DNA from: Candidatus Rifleibacteriota bacterium
GTDB lineage: Bacteria; Riflebacteria; Ozemobacteria; Ozemobacterales; Ozemobacteraceae
Direction: 5' to 3'
Assembly: GCA_029565415.1 (NCBI GenBank)
Contig: JAKQOH010000007.1
Span: 1-64,000 of the forward strand
DNA length: 64,000 nucleotides
A model generated the notes under the pieces. It was given only the letters and a program-made list of their open reading frames with translations. It did not search any database and was not told the DNA's origin. The position numbers and the translations under genes are program-made. Of this stretch, positions 43,902 to 53,578 are shown piece by piece; positions within the stretch are counted from its first letter, which is position 1, and each line of letters starts with the position of its first letter.

Positions 43902-44519
43902 ATGCAGGACATCAGCGAACTTCGTAAGGATCAGCTCGACGCATTGCGGGAAGTCGGCAATATCGGCTCGGGGAATGCCTGTACGGCGCTTGCGCAGTTT
44001 CTCAACCGCAAGATCGACATGGATGTTCCCCAGGCGAAGATCCTTCCGTTGAACGAGATGTCGATGCTGATCGGCGGCCCCGAAGAGATGGTGATCGGCA
44101 TCTTCCTCAAGGTCATGGGGAACATCTCCGGCCGGTTTCTCCTGCTGATCCCGGAATCGACCGGTGTCAAGCTGATGAAGACGTTGATCCCCGGCTCCAC
44201 CGTCATGAAAGCCTCGGCGATGAACGATCTCGAGGTTTCCTGCATGCGCGAGGTCGGCAACATCCTGGCCGGGGCGTTTCTCAACGCCCTGTCGGTGCTG
44301 ACCCGGACGCCCATGCTCAACTCGCTGCCGTCGATGGCGTTCGACATGGCGGGCGCCCTGATCGACAGCGTGATCGCCGACATGGCCGCGGTCAGCGACC
44401 ACGTGCTGATGATCGAAACCTCGTTCATCGAGAGTGACGAGAATCTGAAGATTCACATTTTCCTGATGCCTGACATCGATTCTCTGGGCCACCTTCTGGA
44501 TCAGCTCGGAGTCAAGTGA
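43902..44519 (+). CDS. cheC: CheC-family CheY-P phosphatase
   Basis: The 205-residue CheC-type protein removes phosphate from CheY-P and regulates CheD. Both pseudo-symmetric phosphatase motifs (E-x2-N) are present: REVGNIGSGNACTAL (E17, N20) and REVGNILAGAFLNAL (E117, N120). That makes it a full two-site CheC. It is followed one base later by cheD, the usual pair. It has its own promoter at 43838. Confidence 0.92.
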   Translation: MQDISELRKDQLDALREVGNIGSGNACTALAQFLNRKIDMDVPQAKILPLNEMSMLIGGPEEMVIGIFLKVMGNISGRFLLLIPESTGVKLMKTLIPGSTVMKASAMNDLEVSCMREVGNILAGAFLNALSVLTRTPMLNSLPSMAFDMAGALIDSVIADMAAVSDHVLMIETSFIESDENLKIHIFLMPDIDSLGHLLDQLGVK

Positions 44520-44520
44520 G

Positions 44521-45006
44521 ATGCCCGAAATCTACCCGGTAGGCATGGCCGAGATGCGCATAGCGCGCGATCCGGACATCCTTGCCGCCTACGGGATCGG
44601 CTCGTGCGTCATCGTCGCGCTGTACGATCCGAAGTCGAAGATCGGGGGAATGGCGCACATCATGCTTCCCGACTCGACGGGGATCTCCCAGGAGCGGCTG
44701 AATCCGCGCAAGTTCGCCGACACCGCCGTTCCGCTTTTATATCAAACGTTATCCCATGCCGGCTGTTTCAAGACGAGCCTGGTCGCGAAGGTCGTGGGCG
44801 GTGCCGAGATGTTCCCTCCGAACGAGGATCTGAAGAACAACATCGGGTCGATGAACACGGCAGCGGCGTTGAAGGCGCTCGAGAAGCTCAGCATCCCGAT
44901 CGCGGCGCAGGATATCGGCGGCCGGACCGGCCGTTCCCTCGAGCTGAAGCTCGCTTCGGGCAAGATTCACCTGACGGTTCTCGGTGAATCGGCCAAGGAG
45001 CTGTGA
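44521..45006 (+). CDS. cheD: Chemoreceptor glutamine deamidase CheD
   Basis: The 161-residue enzyme deamidates receptor glutamines. The catalytic Cys is in GIGSCV (C29), the His in GGMAHIMLP (H46) and the Thr in GGRTGRS (about T136), all at normal places. It is partnered with CheC encoded directly upstream. No chemoreceptor, cheA or cheY lies in the window. The stop overlaps the next ATG by one base (TGATG). Confidence 0.95.
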   Translation: MPEIYPVGMAEMRIARDPDILAAYGIGSCVIVALYDPKSKIGGMAHIMLPDSTGISQERLNPRKFADTAVPLLYQTLSHAGCFKTSLVAKVVGGAEMFPPNEDLKNNIGSMNTAAALKALEKLSIPIAAQDIGGRTGRSLELKLASGKIHLTVLGESAKEL

Positions 45007-45428
45007 TGGCCAGGCTGCCGCTGATGATGGGACTGTTCCTGGCCCTGGCGATGTCAGGCCTGATCGCCGTTCTGTCCCTGCTGGCGAAGGTAACCCTGGC
45101 GACGCTGCTGTTCCGGACGCTGGTCTCGTTTTTCGTGTTCGGTCTGCTCGGCGCCCTCACCGGTTCGGTTCTCGAAGTGCTTCTGATGCCCGCCACCACG
45201 AAGACGGAGAGCGAGAAACTCCGGACCGAACTCGAAACGAACGATCAGCAGGTCGAGGCCGAGCTCGGCGATCTGCTGACGGAAGCGGAACCCGAGCCCC
45301 CCCCGGCCCCTTCCGGGACAGCCGCTCCGGCGCAGGCCGCGGCAGAGTTCCAGCCGGCCGTTTTTCCCCGCTATTCCGACGAAAATGGCAAAGCAGTTTC
45401 GCGGGGTGATTCCGTTGTGGTATCCTGA
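45006..45428 (+). CDS. Small two-helix membrane protein, unknown
   Basis: The 140-residue protein has two membrane helices (about 5-28 and 34-58, LVSFFVFGLLGALTGSVLEV). An acidic, Pro-rich cytoplasmic tail follows (ETNDQQVEAELGDLLTEAEP). The ATG at 45006 overlaps the cheD stop; a GTG one codon upstream is also possible. Its fixed place between cheD and the sigma-28 gene suggests a flagellar or chemotaxis role, by inference only. Confidence 0.7.
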   Translation: MARLPLMMGLFLALAMSGLIAVLSLLAKVTLATLLFRTLVSFFVFGLLGALTGSVLEVLLMPATTKTESEKLRTELETNDQQVEAELGDLLTEAEPEPPPAPSGTAAPAQAAAEFQPAVFPRYSDENGKAVSRGDSVVVS

Positions 45429-45452
45429 GGCGGTTAGACGCGGAGGAGAGAT

Positions 45453-46310
45453 GTGAACCACGAATCGCAGTTGGCCAGATCAGCCAGAGAAGAGAAGGAA
45501 CGCGAGGCGACCGAAGCGCGCAAAGCCGCCGCGCGCGCCCAGGACGAAGAAGACCAGAAGCTCTGGCAGCAGTACAAGACAAGCCGTGACCAGCGGATCA
45601 AGGATTCGCTGATCATGAAGTATGCGTCGTTCGTCAAGTATGTCGCGGGCCGCATCGCCGTGAACCTGCCCAGCAACGTCGAGTTTGACGATCTGGTCAG
45701 CTATGGGATTCTCGGCCTGATCGACGCCATCGACAAATACGATACCGGCCGCAATACCAAGTTCAAGACCTACGCCAAGACCCGCATCCGGGGCGCCATT
45801 TTCGACGAGCTGCGCCAGCTCGACTGGACGCCCCGCTCGATCCGGCAGAAGGCCCGCAAGCTCGAAAAGGCCTATGCGAAGCTCGAGGGGAAGCTCGGCC
45901 GCGACGCGACCGACGAGGAGATCGCCGAGTTCCTCAAGATCGACATCTCCGAGCTGCACAAGCTGTTCGACGAGACGAAGAAGTCTCTCCTGCTCTCGCT
46001 CGACGAGATCTTCTACGACGACGAGGAGGGCTCGTCCCGCTTCGATTTCGTCGAAGACCAGAAGAGCGACAACCCGCAGCGCAAGATCGAAGAGGCCGAG
46101 GCCAAGCGCATTCTGACCGACGCGATCTCGAAGCTGTCGGAACGCGAACGCATGGTCATCACCCTGTATTACTACGAGGATCTGACCTCGAAGGAGATCG
46201 GGAAGATCCTCGGCGTCTCCGACTCGCGCGTTTCCCAGCTCCACACGAAGGCGATCCTGCGGCTGCGCGGCCGGCTGGCCAGGCTTCGAGACTCACTGGT
46301 CGAAGAATAG
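45453..46310 (+). CDS. fliA: RNA polymerase sigma-28-type factor (FliA/WhiG)
   Basis: The 285-residue protein has a ~45-residue charged N-terminal extension. Region 2 follows (FDDLVSYGILGLIDAIDKYD and FKTYAKTRIRGAIFDELRQL), the hallmark of sigma-28. Region 3 and region 4 come next (SKEIGKILGVSDSRVSQLH). It directs flagellar/chemotaxis genes in most bacteria. It starts at GTG 45453, 6 nt after GGAGG; an ATG two bases earlier runs into a stop at once. It is the end of the cheC-cheD operon, with a strong terminator at 46323. Confidence 0.9.
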   Translation: MNHESQLARSAREEKEREATEARKAAARAQDEEDQKLWQQYKTSRDQRIKDSLIMKYASFVKYVAGRIAVNLPSNVEFDDLVSYGILGLIDAIDKYDTGRNTKFKTYAKTRIRGAIFDELRQLDWTPRSIRQKARKLEKAYAKLEGKLGRDATDEEIAEFLKIDISELHKLFDETKKSLLLSLDEIFYDDEEGSSRFDFVEDQKSDNPQRKIEEAEAKRILTDAISKLSERERMVITLYYYEDLTSKEIGKILGVSDSRVSQLHTKAILRLRGRLARLRDSLVEE

Positions 46311-46322
46311 TCATCCGTTTAC

Positions 46323-46362
46323 AAAAAACGTGTGAAAGGAACCACTCCTTTCACACGTTTTT
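46323..46362. terminator. Bidirectional rho-independent terminator
   Basis: AAAAACGTGTGAAAGGA, a 5-nt loop, then the exact complement ending in TTTTT. The A run and T run flank the stem, so it can terminate fliA (plus) and the EF-hand gene (minus, stop at 46375). Confidence 0.9.
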
Positions 46363-46374
46363 CTTCGGTCCGGC

Positions 46375-47250
46375 TCAGGCATACTGGAGCGAGAGACTGC
46401 TTTCCCGATACTCGAAGCTCATGGATGCCACGGCGGCATACCGGGCGGCCCCCTTCTTCGCCGCACCAGAAGCCCCACCCGAAGCGCCATCCGTGGCCGT
46501 GGGTCTTGCGGCAGCCTCATCCGTGACGGCCTGCCCTGGCGCCTGCGCCGGTTCCTTTCCATCGGTGCCGGCCGGGCCGGCGGATGCCTGGTCCTTCCCG
46601 AGGGCGGCGATGGCCTCCTCGAGAAGCTTTTTCAGATCGACGCCCTCCGAAGAGGCTTCGCCGGCGCCCGCTGCGGCGTCTTTCTTGCCGAATGCGCTCA
46701 TCAGCTCGTCGAGGGAGATCTTCCCGTCCTGGTCCTGGTCGAGACTCCCAAACGCCGAAATGGCATCCGAGATCTGGGAGGGGACCTGCTGACCGCTGTT
46801 CTGCATCTGAACCTTGATGTTGACGAGCAGCCCCATGGTGACGCCGGAAGACGCCTGCCCCCCCTCTCCCGGCTGTCCGGCCGGGGCGCTGCCCCCCGCG
46901 GCCTGGGCCGACGGGTTCGAACCGGCGTTGCCGTCGAGCGCGAGAGGAGATATATTTATCGTTATACTTCTTGAAGGGGGAGCGCTCTCTCCGGACGGGG
47001 CGGGGGAACCGCTCTGCCCGGCGTAGGCCTCGAGCTCGTCGGCGCTGATGCCGTCGCGATTGGCGTCGATCTTGTCGAAGGCCTGGATGAGCGAATCGAC
47101 ACCGGATGCGGCCGGCTCGCCCTTCGCGGTCAGCCGGTCCTTCAGCTCGGCGAGATCCGCCTTCTGCAGATTCGCCCGGCCGGCCTGAAACTGCTGGAAC
47201 CTGTCACGCAGGGAATCGATGCCAGAGCTCTGAATGCCGCTGATACTCAT
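46375..47250 (-). CDS. EF-hand-domain protein, low complexity
   Basis: The 291-residue protein has two canonical EF-hand calcium loops: DANRDGISADEL (about 62-73) and DQDQDGKISLDEL (about 175-187). They are separated by a Ser/Gly/Pro/Ala-rich linker. The C-terminal third is also low complexity. There is no signal peptide, and the start MSISGIQSSG resembles secreted structural proteins without classical signals. AGGAGG precedes the ATG. It is the last gene of the minus-strand sigma/anti-sigma block. Confidence 0.8.
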   Translation of the reverse strand: MSISGIQSSGIDSLRDRFQQFQAGRANLQKADLAELKDRLTAKGEPAASGVDSLIQAFDKIDANRDGISADELEAYAGQSGSPAPSGESAPPSRSITINISPLALDGNAGSNPSAQAAGGSAPAGQPGEGGQASSGVTMGLLVNIKVQMQNSGQQVPSQISDAISAFGSLDQDQDGKISLDELMSAFGKKDAAAGAGEASSEGVDLKKLLEEAIAALGKDQASAGPAGTDGKEPAQAPGQAVTDEAAARPTATDGASGGASGAAKKGAARYAAVASMSFEYRESSLSLQYA

Positions 47251-47289
47251 GGAATATCCTCCTGTCGTCGGTTCTCGGTCACAACGAGG

Positions 47290-47718
47290 TCAACGTGTCT
47301 CCCTTGTTCCGGTCGCCCCGGACAACTCGATCATTTTCGCGTGCTGGGCAGGGGTGAGGATCTCACGCACCTCGAGCAGACTCTCGAGCCGGATATCCAT
47401 CGCCTTCCCGACCAGCTCCTTCGACTCGCGGTTGAGTTCGCGAACGCGCTCCCGATCGAGCACCGGCTTCCGGAACTCCTCCTGGATGCTCTGCCGCAAC
47501 GCCTCGATTGTTGCGAACAGTCCGGACAGGGCGGCTTCACGCTTGGCTTTCCGCTCCTCGATGGCCGCCTTCTGCTCCGCCGTCAGACCGAGCCCGGAGA
47601 TGATCTTCTCGCGGGCGGCCTCGTCCGCACCCTGCCGGTCGGGGGCGGAGGGGACCTGGCCGCTCAGCGAATGGACGACGAGGCAGACACAGATCAGTGT
47701 CGCGATACCCAGGCGCAT
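47290..47718 (-). CDS. Spy/CpxP-like periplasmic protein
   Basis: The 142-residue protein has a signal peptide (IATLICVCLVVHSLSGQ) and an all-helical body. The body holds two LTxxQ-type motifs (LTAEQKAAI near 45 and LTPAQHAKM near 124). Spy/CpxP/CnrX proteins with this layout act as periplasmic chaperones or metal/stress sensors. AGGAGG precedes the ATG. It lies downstream of an ECF sigma/anti-sigma pair, which fits an envelope-stress regulon. Confidence 0.7.
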   Translation of the reverse strand: MRLGIATLICVCLVVHSLSGQVPSAPDRQGADEAAREKIISGLGLTAEQKAAIEERKAKREAALSGLFATIEALRQSIQEEFRKPVLDRERVRELNRESKELVGKAMDIRLESLLEVREILTPAQHAKMIELSGATGTRETR

Positions 47719-47768
47719 GTCGTTTCAACCTCCTGAATCATGAGACATTCCGAACGTCCCGAAAAGTT

Positions 47769-48251
47769 TCACCGGAAAAAAAGATCCTCGATCGGCGTGT
47801 CGATATTGACCGTCTGCATCAGCGCCTTCTCGAACGCCCCGTCACCCCCGTAGATCTCCATCAGCACGGCTGTCGTCGGGGCAAGCCGCTTCACGGCGCG
47901 CTCCGGCGAGTCCCTGCGGACGACCTCGACGAACAGCACCAGAACAGCGAGGGCCGCGGCCGTCGTCAGCACGACGCTCTGCCGGCGCAGGAAGGCGCGG
48001 ATGCGCTCGAAGATCCCGGAAGGCGCCTCGCCCTCGAGCCGGCTTTCGATGCGCTCCCACAGATCGGCCGGGGGAACGGGCCGCGCGGCCTGCTCGAACG
48101 GGCCGACCAGATCCTCCCTGGCGCGGTCCATCAGGAGACGGCACGGTTCGCAGGCGACGAGATGTTTCAGCAGCTCCCGCTTGTCGTCCGGATGGATCTG
48201 GTCGTCGAGGGCATCGGTCAGGATGAGTTCCCTGGCTCGTTCACAGTTCAT
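47769..48251 (-). CDS. Zinc-binding anti-sigma factor
   Basis: The 160-residue protein has a cytoplasmic zf-HC2/ZAS domain (KHLVACEPCRLL, the Hx3Cx2C motif at about 30-36). One membrane helix follows (about 92-110, VVLTTAAALAVLVLFVEVV), then a ~50-residue periplasmic tail. It should hold the ECF sigma factor at the membrane until a signal leads to proteolysis (RseP at 7.8 kb is a candidate protease). Its gene overlaps the sigma gene by 11 nt. Confidence 0.85.
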   Translation of the reverse strand: MNCERARELILTDALDDQIHPDDKRELLKHLVACEPCRLLMDRAREDLVGPFEQAARPVPPADLWERIESRLEGEAPSGIFERIRAFLRRQSVVLTTAAALAVLVLFVEVVRRDSPERAVKRLAPTTAVLMEIYGGDGAFEKALMQTVNIDTPIEDLFFR

Positions 48252-48789
48252 GCGGGCCTCCCCTCAGTTTCGCGAACAGCGTTTCACGCGCCCGCCGCAA
48301 CCTGGTGCGGACGGTGTTGAGATTGATCTCGAGAACATCGGCGATTTCCTGGTAGCTCAGTTGTTCGACACTCCGGAGCAGGAGACAGACCCGCTGCTCC
48401 TCGGGCAGCCAGCCAAGCAGCTCCTGAACCCGGTCATCGAACCGTTCCTCGGGGCATGGCGTGGTCGTTTTTCCCATCACCCGCTGCTCCATCATATACT
48501 CTTCGATATGTCCACGCTCGACGGCGGTCTTCTTGCGGGCATTGAGTGCGGTGTTCACGGTGATCCGGTAGATCCAGGTCTTGAGGGAGGAGCGGCCGTG
48601 GAACTGGTCGAGTTTGCGGAATACCGCGACGAAGACGTCCTGGGCGATCTCGGAAGCCGTTTCGGGGCTGGCAGACATGCGCAGGGCGACGCCGTAGACC
48701 ATGCCGGCATGGGCGCGGTAGATCTCCGCGAACGCCGCGCGGTCTCCGGAGCGGGCCCGTTCGATGATCGTATCGGTTATTTCAGACAT
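48241..48789 (-). CDS. ECF RNA polymerase sigma factor (RpoE-like)
   Basis: The 182-residue protein has sigma region 2 (SEIAQDVFVAVFRKLDQF then LKTWIYRITVNTALNARKK). Region 4 reads EEQRVCLLLRSVEQLSYQEI then LNLNTVRTR-like. Regions 1 and 3 are absent, as in ECF sigmas. It pairs with the anti-sigma factor immediately downstream. A GTGG/GAG stretch is the only weak ribosome site. The likely role is the response to cell-envelope stress, by analogy. Confidence 0.93.
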   Translation of the reverse strand: MSEITDTIIERARSGDRAAFAEIYRAHAGMVYGVALRMSASPETASEIAQDVFVAVFRKLDQFHGRSSLKTWIYRITVNTALNARKKTAVERGHIEEYMMEQRVMGKTTTPCPEERFDDRVQELLGWLPEEQRVCLLLRSVEQLSYQEIADVLEINLNTVRTRLRRARETLFAKLRGGPHEL

Positions 48790-48832
48790 CCACGCTCTTT
48801 GACACCCGGAATCCGGGAAAAAGTTTCACCCG

Positions 48833-48877
48833 GAGAAACGGGCCCCCGAAGTCCAGGACTCCGGGGGCCCGTTTCTC
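48833..48877 (-). terminator. Long GC hairpin terminator after the HAMP protein gene
   Basis: GAGAAACGGGCCCCCG (48833-48848) pairs exactly with 48862-48877. On the minus strand it follows the HAMP-protein stop by 15 nt. The T run (ACTTTTTC) lies ~15 nt beyond, so termination may be imperfect and the downstream sigma gene may be partly co-transcribed. Confidence 0.65.
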
Positions 48878-48892
48878 CTCTTCGGCAGGCCG

Positions 48893-49507
48893 TCAGGCCT
48901 GGTCGGAGGGCGTCTTGCTTTCGGTAACGGCTTCGATCGGCTCGCCTTCGCGAACCAGTTTGAACTGGTTGATCATCAGGCGCAGCTCTGCGGCGCTCCG
49001 GGCGAGGGAAGCGAACTTCTCGTCCTTGCCGACGGTGCCGAGCTTGTCGGCCACGTCGTCGCTGAGGGCGCGGGCCTGAGCGAGCGTATCGCGGAACCGG
49101 GACAGCATCGAGTTGATGGCCGTCGCGAGCTCCTTGAGGCTGTCGTTGCGGCGGAGATGGATCTCGAAGGTCAGGTCGCCGCTGGCGATGCGCTGGATGC
49201 TTTTCTCGAGCTTGTAGGCAGGCCCGGCGAACTGGTGCGAGTACATGATGCTCACGATGAAGACGATGATCACGTTCACGAGGACGAGGAGGAGGAGGCG
49301 GGGCCACAGCTCGGTGACGAAGTGGCGCATCATGCTTTCGGCCGTCTGGCCTTCGCTGAGGGTGGCCTGGGTCGTCAGGAAAAACGAGCCGAGCACGTAG
49401 ATATTGCACGCGGTGATGACCGTGATGAGGAAGACGAGAAGCAGGATGGTCCCTGCAAATTTGCTCTGCATCCCCTTCGCGATGAAATAGTTCTTACGCT
49501 GGGTCAC
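48893..49507 (-). CDS. Two-helix membrane protein with HAMP domain
   Basis: The 204-residue protein has membrane helices at about 17-40 (GTILLLVFLITVITACNIYV) and 68-90 (LLLLVLVNVIIVFIVSIMY). Only ~28 periplasmic residues separate them. A HAMP linker follows (FAGPAYKLEKSIQRIASGDL) and a short helical tail. There is no kinase, methyl-accepting or cyclase domain, so it is a HAMP signalling stub that must act through a partner. It starts at GTG 49507 with AGGAGG upstream. Confidence 0.8.
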   Translation of the reverse strand: MTQRKNYFIAKGMQSKFAGTILLLVFLITVITACNIYVLGSFFLTTQATLSEGQTAESMMRHFVTELWPRLLLLVLVNVIIVFIVSIMYSHQFAGPAYKLEKSIQRIASGDLTFEIHLRRNDSLKELATAINSMLSRFRDTLAQARALSDDVADKLGTVGKDEKFASLARSAAELRLMINQFKLVREGEPIEAVTESKTPSDQA

Positions 49508-49629
49508 GCGTATTCCTCCTCTGGGAAACGATTTCCGACGGAATCTTTCAGGTCATCATACGCACGGCTGCCGAGTTTGTCAACGAACGCCCGGCCCCGG
49601 AAGGGACCACCTCCAGAGAGAAAGAACGG

Positions 49630-49793
49630 TTCACCACGGAGACACCGAGCCACAGAGATCGTATGAATAAAAACGCTGCGCAGCAAAAACCAATCCGCAA
49701 CCGATCCGCAGATGATGCAGATGACGCTTCGGATGCGTTCCGGAACCCGAGGGTCCGTTCAACGGAGGCGCATTGTGGGGAAACCGTCGGTTC
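49630..49793. repeat. Dispersed intergenic repeat, copy 3 (internally deleted)
   Basis: TTCACCACGGAGACACCGAG leads in. The element proper starts AACCGATCCGCAGATGATG at 49699. After GCAGATGACGC it jumps to GGATGCGTTC and the 3' module AACCCGAGGG, TTCAACGGAG and TTGTGGGGAAACCG shared with the two copies at 39.4-40.0 kb. The CATCTG-rich middle is missing. The rest of 49508-49812 holds nothing else recognisable. Confidence 0.7.
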
Positions 49794-49812
49794 GGGTGTC
49801 ACCCGGCGGGGG

Positions 49813-50265
49813 TTACAGCGGATCGTCCTCGGTGGAGAAGTAGCGCTTGTTCTCGTAGACGGCCCAGCCGGAAAGCCGGCCGCTTTTTCCCTTGAAGGGC
49901 ACGTCGACGAAGCCGCCCTGGGGGTCATACCGGTATTCGCCGTAGAACTGGACCTGGCGGCCGATCGCGAGGGGCATGGTGGCGCTGCCCTGGACGTGAT
50001 GGACGAAGGTGAACTCGGTCTGGCCGTCACGCGAGCGGAGGCGGCACTTCTGCGTGTCCGTCGCGACCGGGTCGGGCGGGATCAGCGCCGTGATCAGGCC
50101 GGCGTCGCGCACGACCACCTTCGGCATTTTCTGCTGGAAGGCGTCGCTGATGGTTGTATCCTGTCCGATATAGTTCGCGAACACGAAGATGGCGAGAACC
50201 ACGACGGGAATCGTCACCAGGATTGCTTTGTCCTGCCAGGTCAGCTCCGGCATTTGCTTCGACAC
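49813..50265 (-). CDS. DUF3465-like membrane-anchored protein
   Basis: The start at GTG 50265 (GGAGG 11 nt upstream) gives 150 residues. There is one N-terminal membrane helix (about 14-33, ILVTIPVVVLAIFVFANYIG) and a periplasmic OB-like domain ending GRQVQFYGEYRYDPQGGF and GRLSGWAVYENKRYF. This resembles DUF3465 proteins (QVEFYGEYEW and similar). An ATG at 50253 is an alternative start. The role is unknown. It diverges from the ATPase operon with a 183-nt spacer. Confidence 0.7.
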   Translation of the reverse strand: MSKQMPELTWQDKAILVTIPVVVLAIFVFANYIGQDTTISDAFQQKMPKVVVRDAGLITALIPPDPVATDTQKCRLRSRDGQTEFTFVHHVQGSATMPLAIGRQVQFYGEYRYDPQGGFVDVPFKGKSGRLSGWAVYENKRYFSTEDDPL

Positions 50266-50385
50266 GGGATCTGACACCTCCGGATACGGGATACGGCCCG
50301 GGTTGTCTTTCCCGGGTCGTGGCGAGGATAGCACAAGTTCCGTTCATCCGGAAAGAGCGGCGCGCGGGCAGGTGTGATACCATGA

Positions 50386-52272
<1,887 letters not shown>

Positions 52273-52280
<8 letters not shown>

Positions 52281-52620
52281 GCGGAAGCGGGGGGAGCATC
52301 CCCTGGAAGAGCTGGAGCGGCGGATCGCCGAGCGTGAGGAGCGGCGAAAGCGGCGGGACGAGGCCTGGGTTGCCGGGTTCTGGTCGGGACTTCGCGTCCT
52401 GGGCCAGGCCGGCTGGTCGGTCGTCGTCCCCGGCCTGATCGGCCTGGCGGTGGGGCTGTGGATCGACGGCCGATGGCCCTCGGGCATCCCCTGGTCCGTC
52501 GTCGGCCTGGCCTGCGGAACGGCATTCGGCTTTGCCTCGCTCTGGTCCTGGCTTTCCCGCGAGCACCGCGATCTGGAACACCTGACGAAAGGAGGCGGAA
52601 CCGATGATCCACGGCCCTGA
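52273..52620 (+). CDS. atpQ: N-ATPase AtpQ (AtpI-like) membrane subunit
   Basis: The 115-residue protein has a charged N-terminal coiled coil (LEELERRIAEREERRKRRDE), then two membrane helices (about 45-65 and 75-95) with GLAVGLWIDGRWP between them. This is the AtpI/AtpQ pattern, thought to help c-ring assembly or bind Mg2+. N-ATPase operons normally have atpQ then atpR between atpC and atpB. Here atpB starts inside the end of atpQ, so atpR is missing. The ATG at 52273 is used; a GTG at 52267 is possible. Confidence 0.8.
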
Positions 52621-53296
52621 CGCAATCGTTTTCTGGCAGTCCGGCTTCGTCACGATCAATTTGACCCTCGTCGCGACCTGGGGGATCATGCTTCTCCTGA
52701 TCCTCGTCTCGAAGCTCGTGACCCGGCGTCTGACCACGGGTCCGAAGGCCTCGTGGTGGCAGAACCTGCTCGAAACGATCGTCGAGCTGCTGCGCGGCCA
52801 GCTGCGCGAGATCGGCTTTTCCGAACCCGACCGGCATCTGCCCTTCCTCGGAACGCTGTTTCTGTTCATCGCGACGGCGAACCTGCTGATCGTCCTGCCC
52901 TTCTACGAGCCGCCAACCGCCTCGTTCTCGACGACGGCGGCGCTCGCCCTCTGCGTGTTCGTCTTCACCCCCGTCTGCACGATCGCCCAGAAGGGGCTTC
53001 GGGGCTGGCTGGCCGCATTGTGCCACCCCAACCCCCTCCTCGCCCCATTGCATATCATGGGTGATATTTCCCGCACTATCGCTCTGGCCATCCGCCTCTT
53101 CGGCAACGTCATGAGCGAGAATCTCGTCGGCGGGCTGCTGCTATCCCTGGCCCCGTTCTTCGTGCCCGTCGTCATGAAGCTGTTCGGACTTCTGACCGGC
53201 TTCGTGCAGGCCTGCATCTTCTCCCTTCTCGCGGCGGTGTTTCTGGCCGCCGCCACGTCCGAAACCCCGTCCAACGAAGCTGGTGAAAGGAACTGA
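52604..53296 (+). CDS. atpB: N-type F1Fo ATPase subunit a
   Basis: The 230-residue polytopic protein forms the ion half-channels. The essential stator arginine is R164 in SRTIALAIRLFGNVMSENL. Five or six membrane helices are visible, with PFYEPPTASFSTTAALAL between two of them. The gene starts 17 nt before the end of atpQ with AAAGGAGG upstream. The stretch encoding the helix before R164 is unusually AT-rich (HIMGDISRTIA). Confidence 0.92.
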   Translation: MIHGPDAIVFWQSGFVTINLTLVATWGIMLLLILVSKLVTRRLTTGPKASWWQNLLETIVELLRGQLREIGFSEPDRHLPFLGTLFLFIATANLLIVLPFYEPPTASFSTTAALALCVFVFTPVCTIAQKGLRGWLAALCHPNPLLAPLHIMGDISRTIALAIRLFGNVMSENLVGGLLLSLAPFFVPVVMKLFGLLTGFVQACIFSLLAAVFLAAATSETPSNEAGERN

Positions 53297-53297
53297 C

Positions 53298-53576
53298 ATG
53301 GACCCGTTATCTCTCGTCGCCGTCGTGTCGATGCTCATGGCCGGCATCCTGATGTGCCTCGGAACTATAGCGCCTGCGATATGCGAAATGCGCGCGATCA
53401 TCGCGGCCCTGGAAGCCCTGAGCAAACAGCCGGACGAGGCCGGCCCGATCACGCGCACCCTGTTCGTCGGCCTCGCCATGATCGAGTCGATGGCGATCTA
53501 TTGTTTCGTCATCGCGATGATCCTGCTCCTGGCGAACCCGTTCTGGACCCACTTCATCGCGAAAGCGGCCCACTGA
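53298..53576 (+). CDS. atpE: N-type F1Fo ATPase subunit c
   Basis: The 92-residue hairpin subunit forms the rotor ring. Helix 1 ends GTIAPAICEM with a glutamate at E30. Helix 2 carries the ion carboxylate E63 in LAMIESMAIYCFVIAM, followed by S64 and Y68. A loop KQPDEA joins the helices. E63-S64-Y68 is part of the sodium-type ligand set. At the position of the usual helix-1 glutamine there is E30, giving two carboxylates near the site. GAAAGGA precedes the ATG at 53298. Confidence 0.93.
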   Translation: MDPLSLVAVVSMLMAGILMCLGTIAPAICEMRAIIAALEALSKQPDEAGPITRTLFVGLAMIESMAIYCFVIAMILLLANPFWTHFIAKAAH

Positions 53577-53578
53577 TC

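Noticed and set aside
48790..48892. Possible small coding region in the spacer between the sigma and HAMP genes
   Set aside because: The open frames there translate through the perfect terminator hairpin and its inverted copy.
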